Source of the DNA: Actinomycetota bacterium
Lineage (GTDB): Bacteria > Actinomycetota > Actinomycetes > S36-B12 > UBA5976
Assembly: GCA_947447095.1 (NCBI GenBank)
Contig: CANFIL010000001.1
Location: 1-33,159, forward strand
Direction of reading: 5' to 3'
Length of the DNA: 33,159 nt
In this document: positions 23,543 through 31,097 of the stretch, in pieces
Layout: every line of letters starts with the position of its first letter
How positions within the stretch are numbered: position 1 is the stretch's first letter
Position numbers and translations under genes: made by a program
The notes under the pieces: generated by a model
What the model was told of the DNA's origin: nothing
The model's input: the letters and a program-made list of their open reading frames with translations, nothing else
Database searches by the model: none

Positions 23543-24364
23543 ATGTCTCATGAAACCACTCTCCGTGGAAGTCTCCTTACTGACTTGCATATCAAAGTTC
23601 CAGCAGTTACCGCCTTCTTTTGGGTAATTAAAGTTCTTGCCACAACAGTTGGTGAAACCTTCGCAGATTTTCTTAATAGCAACTTAAACATGGGGCTTAC
23701 AAAAACTTCACTCGTCATTACTGGCCTGTTGATCCTCGCCCTTGTTTTCCAGTTTCGGGCAAAAACTTACATCCCAACCATTTACTGGCTCGTAGTCATT
23801 TTGATCAGTGTCGCGGGAACTTTGATTACGGACAACCTCACCGACAATCTCGGAGTAGCTCTAAAGTCCACAACGTTGATCTTTGCAATCTGCCTGGCAA
23901 TCACTTTCGTCATTTGGCATCGCGTAGAAGGAACACTCTCAATTCACAGTGTTCGCACAACCCGCCGTGAAGCCTTCTATTGGTTGACGATTCTTTTCAC
24001 ATTCGCACTGGGTACCGCTGCCGGCGACCTTGTCAATGAAAGCTTTGCAATTGGCTACACAAAGGGCTTAGTACTTTTCGGCGCACTTATCGCAGCTTTC
24101 GCAATTGCTTACAGATTTGGCTTGAATGCCGTACTTGCCTTTTGGGCCTGCTATGTATTGACACGACCACTTGGCGCATCACTTGGCGACCTTCTTACTC
24201 AGCCAGTAATTCCTGAAGAAGACGGTGCTTTTCCAGGTCTTGGATATTCCACGTTTGCAGTCAATGCAATCTTTGCTGTGATCATCGTCGTTCTTGTTGG
24301 TTATCTGCAGATTTCAAAGGTAGATCAGATCACGCCTGACAAGTTTGCGGATGCGACCGAGTAG
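23543..24364 (+). CDS. COG4705/DUF347-type repeat membrane protein
   Basis: 273 residues, almost entirely hydrophobic helices. Four internal repeats share an aromatic start and a small-residue/acidic core: FFWVIKVLATTVGETFADFL; IYWLVVILISVAGTLITDNL; FYWLTILFTFALGTAAGDLV; AFWACYVLTRPLGASLGDLL. This is the pattern of DUF347 (PF03988), a family of unknown function sometimes tied to metal response. The conserved Asp in each repeat inside the membrane suggests a pseudo-fourfold ion or proton path, an inference only. The start is set by the -10 spacing. It converges on the SDR gene with a five-base gap and no terminator. Confidence 0.82.
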   Translation: MSHETTLRGSLLTDLHIKVPAVTAFFWVIKVLATTVGETFADFLNSNLNMGLTKTSLVITGLLILALVFQFRAKTYIPTIYWLVVILISVAGTLITDNLTDNLGVALKSTTLIFAICLAITFVIWHRVEGTLSIHSVRTTRREAFYWLTILFTFALGTAAGDLVNESFAIGYTKGLVLFGALIAAFAIAYRFGLNAVLAFWACYVLTRPLGASLGDLLTQPVIPEEDGAFPGLGYSTFAVNAIFAVIIVVLVGYLQISKVDQITPDKFADATE

Positions 24365-24369
24365 TTAGT

Positions 24370-25152
24370 TCAGCGCTCTTCTTGAACAGAGTTACCCCCA
24401 TCAACGACCAATACTTGGCCGGTGATGTAGGACGCTTCACGGGAAGCAAGCCAACCTACGGCCGCCGCTACCTCTGCCGGAGTGGCCGAACGACCCATAG
24501 GTGTCTTAGCCCCGTGGCCAACTTCGCTTTCAAGTTGTGAATCAGTCTGAATCCAGCCTGGTGCCACAGCATTCACCGTAATTCCGCGAATAGCTTCGTC
24601 GACGGCGAGTGCCTTCGTAAATCCGACCATTCCAGCCTTTGACGTCGCATAAGCAACATCGTTTCTAATAGCCATGACGGGTCCCGTCACGCTTGACATC
24701 ATGATGATGCGACCGTGTGAAGACTTTCGGATTGTTGGCAGGGCTGCATGCGTCACGTAAAAGGCGGAATCTAGATTGCGCGAGAGTGAACCTCGCCATC
24801 CCGCGATCGTCATGTCAGCTGCATCTTCGGCTTCCCCGGATTCATGTTGTGGTGCAGCCATACTGGTCATGCCCGCGTTATTCACCAAGATGTCTAGCCC
24901 GCCAAGTTTGCTTACTGCGTCAGCAACCATCGAAGCCGCTTGCCCGGGAACAGTCAGATCGGCACAACTGGCAAACGCCGTCACACCTGCTGCCTTCAAT
25001 TCCTCTGCCCGCTGCAAGACTCGCTCGCTTGCGCCTGTCAGATAAACCGAGGCGCCCATCTCGGCGAGCAACTGTGCACTGACATATCCAATACCCGTTG
25101 CCGAACCAGCGCCGGTGATGAGCGCCTTGGCGCCCGTGAGGTCAAAAGCCAT
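24370..25152 (-). CDS. Short-chain dehydrogenase/reductase (SDR)
   Basis: 260 residues. Classical SDR features: cofactor loop TGAGSATGIG (longer by two residues than the usual TGxxxGIG), LVNNAG, an MSSVTG serine, and the catalytic Y-A-T-S-K. The C-terminal VDGGNSVQ is typical. It reduces or oxidises a carbonyl/hydroxyl substrate with NAD(P)H; the substrate is unknown. AGGA lies six bases before the ATG. The segment TSMAAPQHESGEAEDAADM is an unusually acidic insert between NNAG and the active-site helix. It is divergent from the malic enzyme. Confidence 0.9.
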   Translation of the reverse strand: MAFDLTGAKALITGAGSATGIGYVSAQLLAEMGASVYLTGASERVLQRAEELKAAGVTAFASCADLTVPGQAASMVADAVSKLGGLDILVNNAGMTSMAAPQHESGEAEDAADMTIAGWRGSLSRNLDSAFYVTHAALPTIRKSSHGRIIMMSSVTGPVMAIRNDVAYATSKAGMVGFTKALAVDEAIRGITVNAVAPGWIQTDSQLESEVGHGAKTPMGRSATPAEVAAAVGWLASREASYITGQVLVVDGGNSVQEER

Positions 25153-25276
25153 GTGAAGTCCTAGTTGCTAATGGGGATGGTGTGACTAAGTATTGCGAAA
25201 AAGCCCGTAAATGTGGCACTAATCGCGTGCTATCTCACATGTTTCTGGGCGGTTTGCCCAAAATTGACTGGCAAGA

Positions 25277-25294
25277 TTGGAGGTACGTCTCCAA
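25277..25294. promoter_or_regulatory. Small dyad next to the malic-enzyme ribosome site
   Basis: TTGGAG (25277-25282) and CTCCAA (25289-25294) are perfect inverted arms around GTACGT. The right arm runs into the AAGGAG ribosome site at 25293-25298. It could be an operator or a 5'-leader hairpin. Confidence 0.35.
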
Positions 25295-25303
25295 GGAGTA
25301 GGT

Positions 25304-26692
25304 ATGTCAGCAAATAGCCCCGGTTACGCCATCACATTGCGTGTTGAACTCAGCCCAGAGTCAGCATCAACCGCAGGACTTGCTCAAGCAGTCAGCGACT
25401 GTGGCGCAAGTTTGACGGCGCTCGACGTTGTCGAATCCAGCTACGAGCGCATGGTCGTCGACGTGACCTGCGATACCTCAGATGTTGATCACGCAGACCA
25501 GGTCACCGCTGCAATTAAGGCGCTGCCCGGAGCCACCGTGCGCAACGTCAGCGACCGTACCTTCCTGTTACACCTCGGCGGAAAAATCGAAGTCAAGCCA
25601 AAGGTGCCACTTCGTACCCGAGATGACTTGTCCCGCGCGTACACCCCAGGTGTAGCCCGCGTATGTATGGCAATTGCCGAAGATCCAAAGAGTGCCCGCC
25701 ACCTCACGATCAAGCGCAACACGGTTGCAGTTGTTACCGACGGTTCTGCGGTACTTGGACTTGGCAACATCGGTCCAGCTGCTGCGCTTCCTGTGATGGA
25801 GGGTAAGGCTGCCTTGTTCAAGCAGTTTGCCGACGTGGATGCATGGCCCGTTTGCCTCGACACTCAAGACGTTGATGAAATCGTTCGCACTGTTCAGATT
25901 CTTGCTCCGCAGTATGGCGGCATCAACCTCGAAGATATTTCAGCACCACGTTGCTTCGAAGTAGAAGCACGGTTGCGCGAACTTCTCGACATCCCCGTTT
26001 TCCACGATGACCAGCACGGTACGGCAATCGTTGTACTCGCTGCATTGCAGAACGCATTAAAGATCGTGAAGAAGAAGCCAGAGGATTTGAAGATCATCCT
26101 GAGTGGAGCTGGCGCAGCCGGTACCGCAATTGCGCAGTTGCTCATGGAAACTGGCGTGAAGAACATCGTTGCTTTTGATTCCAAGGGCGCTGTCTATGAC
26201 GGTCGTCCTGGCGGCAACAGCACCAGCACCTGGATGCTTGAAAACACGAACAAAGATGAATTCAAGGGAACGCTTGGCGAGAGTCTCAAGGGCGCAGATG
26301 TATTTATTGGCGTCAGCGCACCAGACATCATCACCGAAGCCGAAGTAGCAACGATGGCTGATAAGTCAATCGTGTTCGCAATGGCTAACCCTGATCCTGA
26401 AATCGATCCGATCTTGGCCGCCAAGCACGCCGCGATTGTTGCAACGGGACGAAGCGATTATCCGAATCAAATCAATAACGTTTTGGCATTCCCTGGAATT
26501 TTCCGCGGCTTGCTGGATGCTGGCGCGTACAAGATCACGACTGCGACGTTGATCGCTGCGGCTCAAGCAATTGCAGATTGCGTAAAGCCAGAACAGCTCA
26601 ACGCCAGCTACATCGTGCCAAGCGTTTTCGACCCGCATGTCGCAACCTCTGTTGCTGCAGCCGTTCAGCGCGTTGCTGAGGCTGGCAAGTAA
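25304..26692 (+). CDS. NAD(P)-dependent malic enzyme with N-terminal ACT domain
   Basis: 462 residues. Residues about 8-85 form an ACT-like regulatory domain (ITLRVELSPESASTAGLAQAV). The malic-enzyme domain follows: RAYTPGVARVC with the catalytic Tyr, VTDGSAVLGLGNIGP, VMEGKAALFK with the catalytic Lys, and metal ligands in INLEDISAP and FHDDQHGTA. The cofactor loop is LSGAGAAGTAIAQ, and GRSDYPNQINNVLAFPGIFRG closes the active site. It decarboxylates malate to pyruvate, giving NAD(P)H and CO2; the ACT domain suggests allosteric control by a small metabolite. ATG 25304 is favoured by AAGGAG five bases upstream; the longer reading begins inside a hairpin. A terminator follows. Confidence 0.93.
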   Translation: MSANSPGYAITLRVELSPESASTAGLAQAVSDCGASLTALDVVESSYERMVVDVTCDTSDVDHADQVTAAIKALPGATVRNVSDRTFLLHLGGKIEVKPKVPLRTRDDLSRAYTPGVARVCMAIAEDPKSARHLTIKRNTVAVVTDGSAVLGLGNIGPAAALPVMEGKAALFKQFADVDAWPVCLDTQDVDEIVRTVQILAPQYGGINLEDISAPRCFEVEARLRELLDIPVFHDDQHGTAIVVLAALQNALKIVKKKPEDLKIILSGAGAAGTAIAQLLMETGVKNIVAFDSKGAVYDGRPGGNSTSTWMLENTNKDEFKGTLGESLKGADVFIGVSAPDIITEAEVATMADKSIVFAMANPDPEIDPILAAKHAAIVATGRSDYPNQINNVLAFPGIFRGLLDAGAYKITTATLIAAAQAIADCVKPEQLNASYIVPSVFDPHVATSVAAAVQRVAEAGK

Positions 26693-26707
26693 CAAATTTG
26701 TCTGAAA

Positions 26708-26741
26708 GTAAGGCTCATAGCTCAGCGGCTATGGGCCTTAC
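26708..26741 (+). terminator. Terminator of the malic-enzyme gene
   Basis: A 14-bp stem GTAAGGCTCATAGC / GCTATGGGCCTTAC with one T-G pair and a six-base loop, followed by CTTTTG. It starts 16 bases after the stop codon. Confidence 0.75.
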
Positions 26742-26799
26742 CTTTTGAGCAAAGTGGGGTTCTCGAAAAGATCTTCACTATCCACGGGACATTCGACGC

Positions 26800-26828
26800 T
26801 TGACCGTTATTTAGTTGAAAGTTAAACT
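26800..26828 (+). promoter_or_regulatory. Promoter of the YceI gene
   Basis: -35 TTGACC (26800-26805), spacer of exactly 17, -10 TAAACT (26823-26828), the best sigma70-type promoter in the window. The start would be near 26835, leaving a leader of about 30 bases with AGGAG as ribosome site. Confidence 0.7.
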
Positions 26829-26847
26829 AAAGTAATTGAACCTTCAA
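26811..26847. promoter_or_regulatory. Two adjacent dyads over the YceI promoter, candidate operators
   Basis: TTAGTT/AACTAA arms flank eight bases at 26811-26830, covering the spacer and -10. TTGAA-CC-TTCAA is a second inverted repeat at 26836-26847, at the start point. Both contain TTGAA-type half-sites (26815-26819 and 26836-26840). This arrangement suits a dimeric repressor such as a MarR or TetR protein; no such gene is adjacent. Confidence 0.5.
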
Positions 26848-26864
26848 CTTTTCAGGAGAAACAC

Positions 26865-27407
26865 ATGGCAGATCTAGCTGCAGTAAATGGCACATGGGCA
26901 ATCGACCCATCACACTCACGTCTTGGCTTCGAAGCCCGTCACGCAGTTGTCACCAAGGTCCGCGGTCACTTCGCTGACTTCACCGGCACCGTAGTCGTAG
27001 GCGCAGACCTCGCATCATCAAGCGTTGTCGTAGACGCAAAGCTCGATTCAATCGACACTGGCTCGGCAGACCGCGATGGTCACCTCAAGAGCGCTGACTT
27101 CTTCGACACCGAGAACACCAATGTTCTTTCTTTCAAGTCAACTTCAATCAAGGCTGATGGCGACGATTACATCGTTACTGGCGACCTAACAATCAAGGAC
27201 GTCACCAAGAGCGTTGATCTCAAGGTTGAAGCAACTGGCACCGCAACCGATCCATTCGGCAACGTGCGCGCAGGCTTTGAAGGCACTGCCGAAATCAATC
27301 GCAAGGACTTCGGTCTGACCTGGAACGTTGCACTTGAAGCTGGCGGCCTATTGGTCAGCGAAAAGATCAAGTTGCAGCTCGACATCTCAGCAATCAAGCA
27401 GGCATAA
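26865..27407 (+). CDS. YceI family lipid-binding-like protein, cytosolic form
   Basis: 180 residues. The YceI signature is clear: GTWAIDPSHSRLGFEARH at the start, then VRGHFADFTG, DRDGHLKSADFFDTEN (the conserved D-x4-L-x-sad-F-d segment), DLTIKDVTKSVDLKVE, and FGLTWNVALEAGG. The family forms a lipocalin-like beta-barrel that binds isoprenoid-like lipids in some members. No signal peptide precedes the domain, so it should stay in the cytoplasm, as in many actinobacterial versions. It has its own strong promoter with two dyads, indicating a regulated, possibly stress-induced gene. It converges on the small gene at 27479 across a terminator. Confidence 0.93.
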   Translation: MADLAAVNGTWAIDPSHSRLGFEARHAVVTKVRGHFADFTGTVVVGADLASSSVVVDAKLDSIDTGSADRDGHLKSADFFDTENTNVLSFKSTSIKADGDDYIVTGDLTIKDVTKSVDLKVEATGTATDPFGNVRAGFEGTAEINRKDFGLTWNVALEAGGLLVSEKIKLQLDISAIKQA

Positions 27408-27425
27408 CTTTCTGCACCAACAGCG

Positions 27426-27459
27426 AAGGCCGGCTCCCACAATCGTGGAGGTCGGCCTT
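27426..27459. terminator. Terminator between the YceI gene and the small convergent gene
   Basis: A stem AAGGCCGGCTCCCAC / GTGGAGGTCGGCCTT with two wobble pairs and one mismatch, loop AATC, followed by TTGGTGTTTCC. It probably serves both convergent genes. Confidence 0.7.
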
Positions 27460-27478
27460 TGGTGTTTCCGGTTATTAA

Positions 27479-27697
27479 TTAACCAGCAAGTGCGTCACGG
27501 AATCGATCCATGACAGATCGGCGAGTCTGTACGTTTCCGTACTTATCTGCCTTGAATGAACGAACGATCGATGGAATCTGACCGATGCGATCTTCTGCGA
27601 TTGCATTGTTGATGTAGATCGCATAGCTGACCTGGAGATCATCCTGGCTTAGCTCTTTGACCATATTCTTGTCATCCGCTTTGTGAGCGAGACTCAT
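27479..27697 (-). CDS. Small conserved-looking protein of unknown function
   Basis: 72 residues, soluble, no signal or membrane segment. A helical pattern is likely (DDLQVSYAIYINNAIAEDR, then DRFRDALAG). It is preceded by a near-perfect ribosome site (GGAGGAA, about four bases before the ATG) and ends at a shared terminator, so I regard it as a real gene, not chance. I do not recognise the family. The sequence IPSIVRSFKADKYGNVQTRR is basic, while the N-terminal half is acidic. It stands alone between the YceI gene and the divergent moaC. Confidence 0.75.
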   Translation of the reverse strand: MSLAHKADDKNMVKELSQDDLQVSYAIYINNAIAEDRIGQIPSIVRSFKADKYGNVQTRRSVMDRFRDALAG

Positions 27698-27838
27698 ATT
27701 TCCTCCAAATACGCGGGTTTTGCGTACTTTTAGTATCTCACGGCTTCGTTACCAAAAAGTTACCAAAGCCCATGCTCTGAGTGAACAGTGCTGTGAGACT
27801 GCCCACACGCGCAGCCTGAACGACCTGTGAAACGCGAG

Positions 27839-27844
27839 TAACAT
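27839..27844 (+). promoter_or_regulatory. -10 box giving a probable leaderless start for moaC
   Basis: TAACAT, eight bases, then the ATG at 27853. A weak CTGAAC lies 17 bases upstream. Confidence 0.4.
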
Positions 27845-27852
27845 TGCTGAAC

Positions 27853-28332
27853 ATGACCGAGTCGCGCGATCACCTGACCCACATTGATGCCTCTGGCAAT
27901 GCCCACATGGTTGATGTGGCAGATCGCGATGTGACGGTTCGTACCGCAAGTGCGACAGGCCGAGTACTACTCAGCCCAAAAGTTGTTGCGATGCTTCGCG
28001 ATAATTCGGTGCCAAAGGGTGACGTTCTTGCAACGGCACGTATCGCAGGAATCATGGGGGCCAAGCGCACTCCAGATTTGATTCCGCTGTGCCACCCAAT
28101 TGCCATTCACGGTGTCAATCTCGAACTTGCCACAGAGGACTTTGGCGTTCAGATCAACGTTTCCGTTAAGACTGCAGACCGCACTGGCGTGGAAATGGAA
28201 GCACTCACCGCTGTCACCGTTGCTGCACTCACCGTCATTGACATGGTCAAGGCAATTGATCCCGGCGCGCAAATTACCGACGTTGGTGTGACTGAAAAAG
28301 ACGGCGGTCGTAACGGACTGTGGACTCGATAG
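27853..28332 (+). CDS. moaC: Cyclic pyranopterin monophosphate synthase accessory protein MoaC
   Basis: 159 residues, the usual family length. Family motifs: HMVDVADRDVTVRTA, PKGDVLATARIAGIMGAKRT, IPLCHPIAIHGV, and KTADRTGVEMEALTA followed by EKDGGRNGLW. MoaC turns 3',8-cyclo-GTP into cyclic pyranopterin monophosphate in molybdenum cofactor synthesis, in the cytoplasm. ATG 27853 is chosen because of the family start and the -10 spacing; a TTG three codons earlier is the only alternative. The mog-like gene follows after four bases, so the two form an operon. The other moa and moe genes are not in the window. Confidence 0.95.
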   Translation: MTESRDHLTHIDASGNAHMVDVADRDVTVRTASATGRVLLSPKVVAMLRDNSVPKGDVLATARIAGIMGAKRTPDLIPLCHPIAIHGVNLELATEDFGVQINVSVKTADRTGVEMEALTAVTVAALTVIDMVKAIDPGAQITDVGVTEKDGGRNGLWTR

Positions 28333-28336
28333 TCCT

Positions 28337-28825
28337 ATGAGTCATCGCGCGGCAGTTATTACTGCGAGTAATCGAGCTAGCCAAGGTATCTATGCAGATA
28401 CCAGTGGCGAGATCCTTCGCGACGGACTCATTGCTCTGGGCTACGACGTAGCTGAAGTAACTGTTGTCCCTGACGACGTAGAGCTCATTCAACATGCGAT
28501 CGCGAGTGCGTTGACTTCTGGAATTGACTTAGTCGTAACGACCGGCGGAACTGGTATTTCACAATTTGATCTCACGCCAGAAGCAACAGCTCCACTTATT
28601 AAGAAACTGTTACCTGGAATTCCAGAAGCACTCCGCGCCTACTCACGAGATAAAGTGCCAACGGCGGATCTGACGCGTGGCCTTGCAGGTGTTACCGATG
28701 GGACACTCATTATCAACTTGCCTGGTTCACCAGGCGGCGTCCGCGACGGCCTTGTCATTATTGAGCGCCTTGCCGGTCATGTACTTGAGCAAATTGCTGG
28801 CGTTGACCACACACCAAGTAGCTAA
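28337..28825 (+). CDS. mog: Molybdopterin adenylyltransferase-like protein (MogA/MoaB family)
   Basis: 162 residues. Family signatures: ITASNRASQGIYADTSGEIL at the start, DLVVTTGGTGISQFDLTPEAT with the GGTG loop and the Asp/Thr-Pro-Glu that bind molybdopterin, and LIINLPGSPGGVRDGL. MogA adenylylates molybdopterin before metal insertion; MoaB in some lineages takes this role, so the symbol is by family only. It lies four bases after moaC and is probably translated by coupling, because no ribosome site is visible. The DUF445 gene downstream has its own candidate promoter. Confidence 0.9.
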   Translation: MSHRAAVITASNRASQGIYADTSGEILRDGLIALGYDVAEVTVVPDDVELIQHAIASALTSGIDLVVTTGGTGISQFDLTPEATAPLIKKLLPGIPEALRAYSRDKVPTADLTRGLAGVTDGTLIINLPGSPGGVRDGLVIIERLAGHVLEQIAGVDHTPSS

Positions 28826-28863
28826 TTCATGACCGCTGTCTCACGCTGAGGCCAGAGGTATGA

Positions 28864-28869
28864 CAGATT
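28864..28869 (+). promoter_or_regulatory. -10 box giving a probable leaderless start for the DUF445 gene
   Basis: CAGATT, six bases, then the GTG at 28876, the same arrangement as for the amidase gene (CAGAAT, six bases). Confidence 0.35.
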
Positions 28870-28875
28870 AGAAAC

Positions 28876-30147
28876 GTGAGCCTAGGTCTAGCAACGCGTT
28901 CTGCAGAGCGCCTCAAGCAACGAGAGTTGCGCAAGATGAAGCTCGTTGCGACAGGTTTCCTTTTAGGATCAGCAATCATTTTCGTCGTAGCGCGCCGCAT
29001 CGAAACTCACGGCGGACCGACCTGGGTTGCGTATGTTCGTGCAGCAGCTGAAGCCGGCATGGTTGGCGGCATTGCCGACTGGTTTGCTGTCACAGCCCTG
29101 TTTCGTCACCCTTTAGGCATTCCAATTCCACACACCGCAATCATTCCAAGACGCAAAGATGCGATCGCTGAAGGATTAAGTGAATTCGTAAGCGACAACT
29201 TTTTGAGCGAAAAAGTCGTACGCGACAAGTTATCTAGCGCACGCATTGCCCAACGCCTAGGTTCCTGGATCAGCGATCCTGCCAACGCCACAACCGTCAC
29301 CAATGAAATGGCTACCGGCATTGCATGGCTAACCGAACTTGGCGATGATGAGCAGATTGCCGCGGTTATCGAAGAACAATTTCGTCGCATTGCAAATAAC
29401 TTTGATGCCGCGACTCCGCTTGCTGCGCTAGTTGATCGCATCATTGCGAACCAGGCGTACGGCCCAGTTGTTGACCTCTTGGTTGACACCCTTGAACACC
29501 GTTTAGTCAGCGACCCACAACGTGCCCAAGATTGGTTCGACAAACAATTGCCGAAGTGGCTTCCTGGTTTTGGTAAAGACCGAGTAGGCGAGTGGGTCTA
29601 CGGACATTTGATTGATTGGACCAAAGCTGTCCGCAGTGACCTCGATCATCCGATTCGTAAATGGGTTGAGCGCGGCTTGGTTGAGCTTGCCGACAACTTA
29701 CGGGACGACGAACAACTCGGATTGCGAGTCAACGAAATCAAGATGGAACTGGTTGACCGCGGAGAAATTCGTCATACCGTTTCCGATCTGTGGATTTCTG
29801 CAAAGAACACGTTAAATGACGATGCTCAGAATCCAGTAAGCCCACTTCGCGTGAAGGCCACATCATTACTTGTTCAGTTCGGGGAAAAGCTTTCGAACGA
29901 TCCTGCTTTGCGCAACACCATTGACTCAGCGATTGAAAATGTTGCAGGACATTTAGTCGAAAGTTATCGAGATGAAATAGCGGGCATCATTACAGACACG
30001 ATTGCTCGCTGGGATGCTAACGACACTTCGCGCAAGATTGAACTTCATGTGGGAAGAGACCTGCAATTCATTCGTGTGAATGGAACTGTGGTCGGCGCCT
30101 TGGCGGGACTGCTGATTTATGCCGCAGGTCAATTAGTTGCTGGTTAG
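28876..30147 (+). CDS. DUF445 domain-containing membrane protein
   Basis: 423 residues. A first membrane helix (about 24-41, VATGFLLGSAIIFVVARR) is followed by AAEAGMVGGIADWFAVTALF and HPLGIPIPHTAIIPRRKD, the hallmark of DUF445 (PF04286). A long, mostly helical region (about 90-390) follows, and a last hydrophobic helix (about 402-420) ends the protein, so it is probably anchored at both ends. Function is unknown. The GTG start lies 50 bases after the mog-like gene with a -10-like box before it. The stop overlaps the convergent sua5-type gene by four bases. Confidence 0.88.
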   Translation: MSLGLATRSAERLKQRELRKMKLVATGFLLGSAIIFVVARRIETHGGPTWVAYVRAAAEAGMVGGIADWFAVTALFRHPLGIPIPHTAIIPRRKDAIAEGLSEFVSDNFLSEKVVRDKLSSARIAQRLGSWISDPANATTVTNEMATGIAWLTELGDDEQIAAVIEEQFRRIANNFDAATPLAALVDRIIANQAYGPVVDLLVDTLEHRLVSDPQRAQDWFDKQLPKWLPGFGKDRVGEWVYGHLIDWTKAVRSDLDHPIRKWVERGLVELADNLRDDEQLGLRVNEIKMELVDRGEIRHTVSDLWISAKNTLNDDAQNPVSPLRVKATSLLVQFGEKLSNDPALRNTIDSAIENVAGHLVESYRDEIAGIITDTIARWDANDTSRKIELHVGRDLQFIRVNGTVVGALAGLLIYAAGQLVAG

Positions 30148-31094
30148 TAAGCCGCGCGACCTAGTCGGTCACGGACAGCTTCAGCTAAACCTTCATCTTG
30201 CGGTGTGACAACGTAAATCACGTCTAGGTGCTGTTCGTCGGCAGAGCGCAATGCTGCATACAACGAGTTTGCGAATTCTTCGATCGTTGTCGGAGCAGCT
30301 AAACGAGTTACTCCAACAGGGGTCGAGATCTCGCGAAATGCGATCAATCCACCTGTGGTGAGTGAAGCCACGATCTCAGCGTTGATCAACTGAACCGAGG
30401 CTTTCGGCGAATAGTGCGAGGCCAGTGCTCCAGATACACGCGGCGCATCTGTTCCTTGTTCGGCAACAGGCAGCCCAGTGATATCAGTAATGGTCTTACG
30501 CGTGATGCCGCCTGGCCGCAAAATCACAGGCTGATCGCCAGTGGCCAGCACAATCGTTGATTCAACTCCAACGTCACATGGCCCGCCGTCCAAAATCGCC
30601 CCGTCATGCGCAGTCAGATAGTCACCGAGATCTGCGGCAACATGTTGCGCACTGGTTGGCGACACATGACCAAAGCGGTTAGCACTTGGCGCAACAACAC
30701 CGTGGATATCTCGCAGCGATAATTCATTCAACATTTTTAGTGTGAGTGAGTGAGCCGGCACTCGAACCGCAACAGTGTCTTGGCCACCAGTGATGTGATC
30801 GGTTGCACGCGTGGTTCGCGGACCAACTAATGTCAACGGTCCAGGCCAGCAGACGCGTGCTAAATCAATTGCCCACTGTGGAAGTTCGCGAATCCACAGC
30901 ATGGCCTCATCGAGCGATGCAACATGCACAATCAGTGGATGATTTGTTGGGCGGCCTTTGGCAGCGAAAACGTGAGCCACTGAATCCGGGTTTGATGCAT
31001 CTGCTGCAAGCCCGTAAACAGTTTCGGTAGGAATCGCACAAAGCGATCCACTCGCTATGACGTCAGTTGCCTCGTGAGGGTCAGTGACGATCAC
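30144..31094 (-). CDS. L-threonylcarbamoyladenylate synthase (Sua5/YrdC type)
   Basis: 316 residues, the long Sua5 form: an N-terminal YrdC domain (about 1-195) and a C-terminal Sua5 domain (about 215-316). YrdC motifs are AIPTETVYGLAADA, FAAKGRPTNHPL (the K-x-R pair), VCWPGPLTLV, VAVRVPAH, and VVAPSANRFGHVSPT. The linker motif ALASHYSPKA is the conserved HYSP segment of Sua5. It makes threonylcarbamoyl-AMP from threonine, bicarbonate and ATP for the tRNA t6A37 modification. It starts at GTG three bases after the antiporter stop, so the two are cotranscribed. tRNA-Lys(TTT), a t6A substrate, is elsewhere in this window. Confidence 0.93.
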   Translation of the reverse strand: MIVTDPHEATDVIASGSLCAIPTETVYGLAADASNPDSVAHVFAAKGRPTNHPLIVHVASLDEAMLWIRELPQWAIDLARVCWPGPLTLVGPRTTRATDHITGGQDTVAVRVPAHSLTLKMLNELSLRDIHGVVAPSANRFGHVSPTSAQHVAADLGDYLTAHDGAILDGGPCDVGVESTIVLATGDQPVILRPGGITRKTITDITGLPVAEQGTDAPRVSGALASHYSPKASVQLINAEIVASLTTGGLIAFREISTPVGVTRLAAPTTIEEFANSLYAALRSADEQHLDVIYVVTPQDEGLAEAVRDRLGRAAY

Positions 31095-31097
31095 GAT

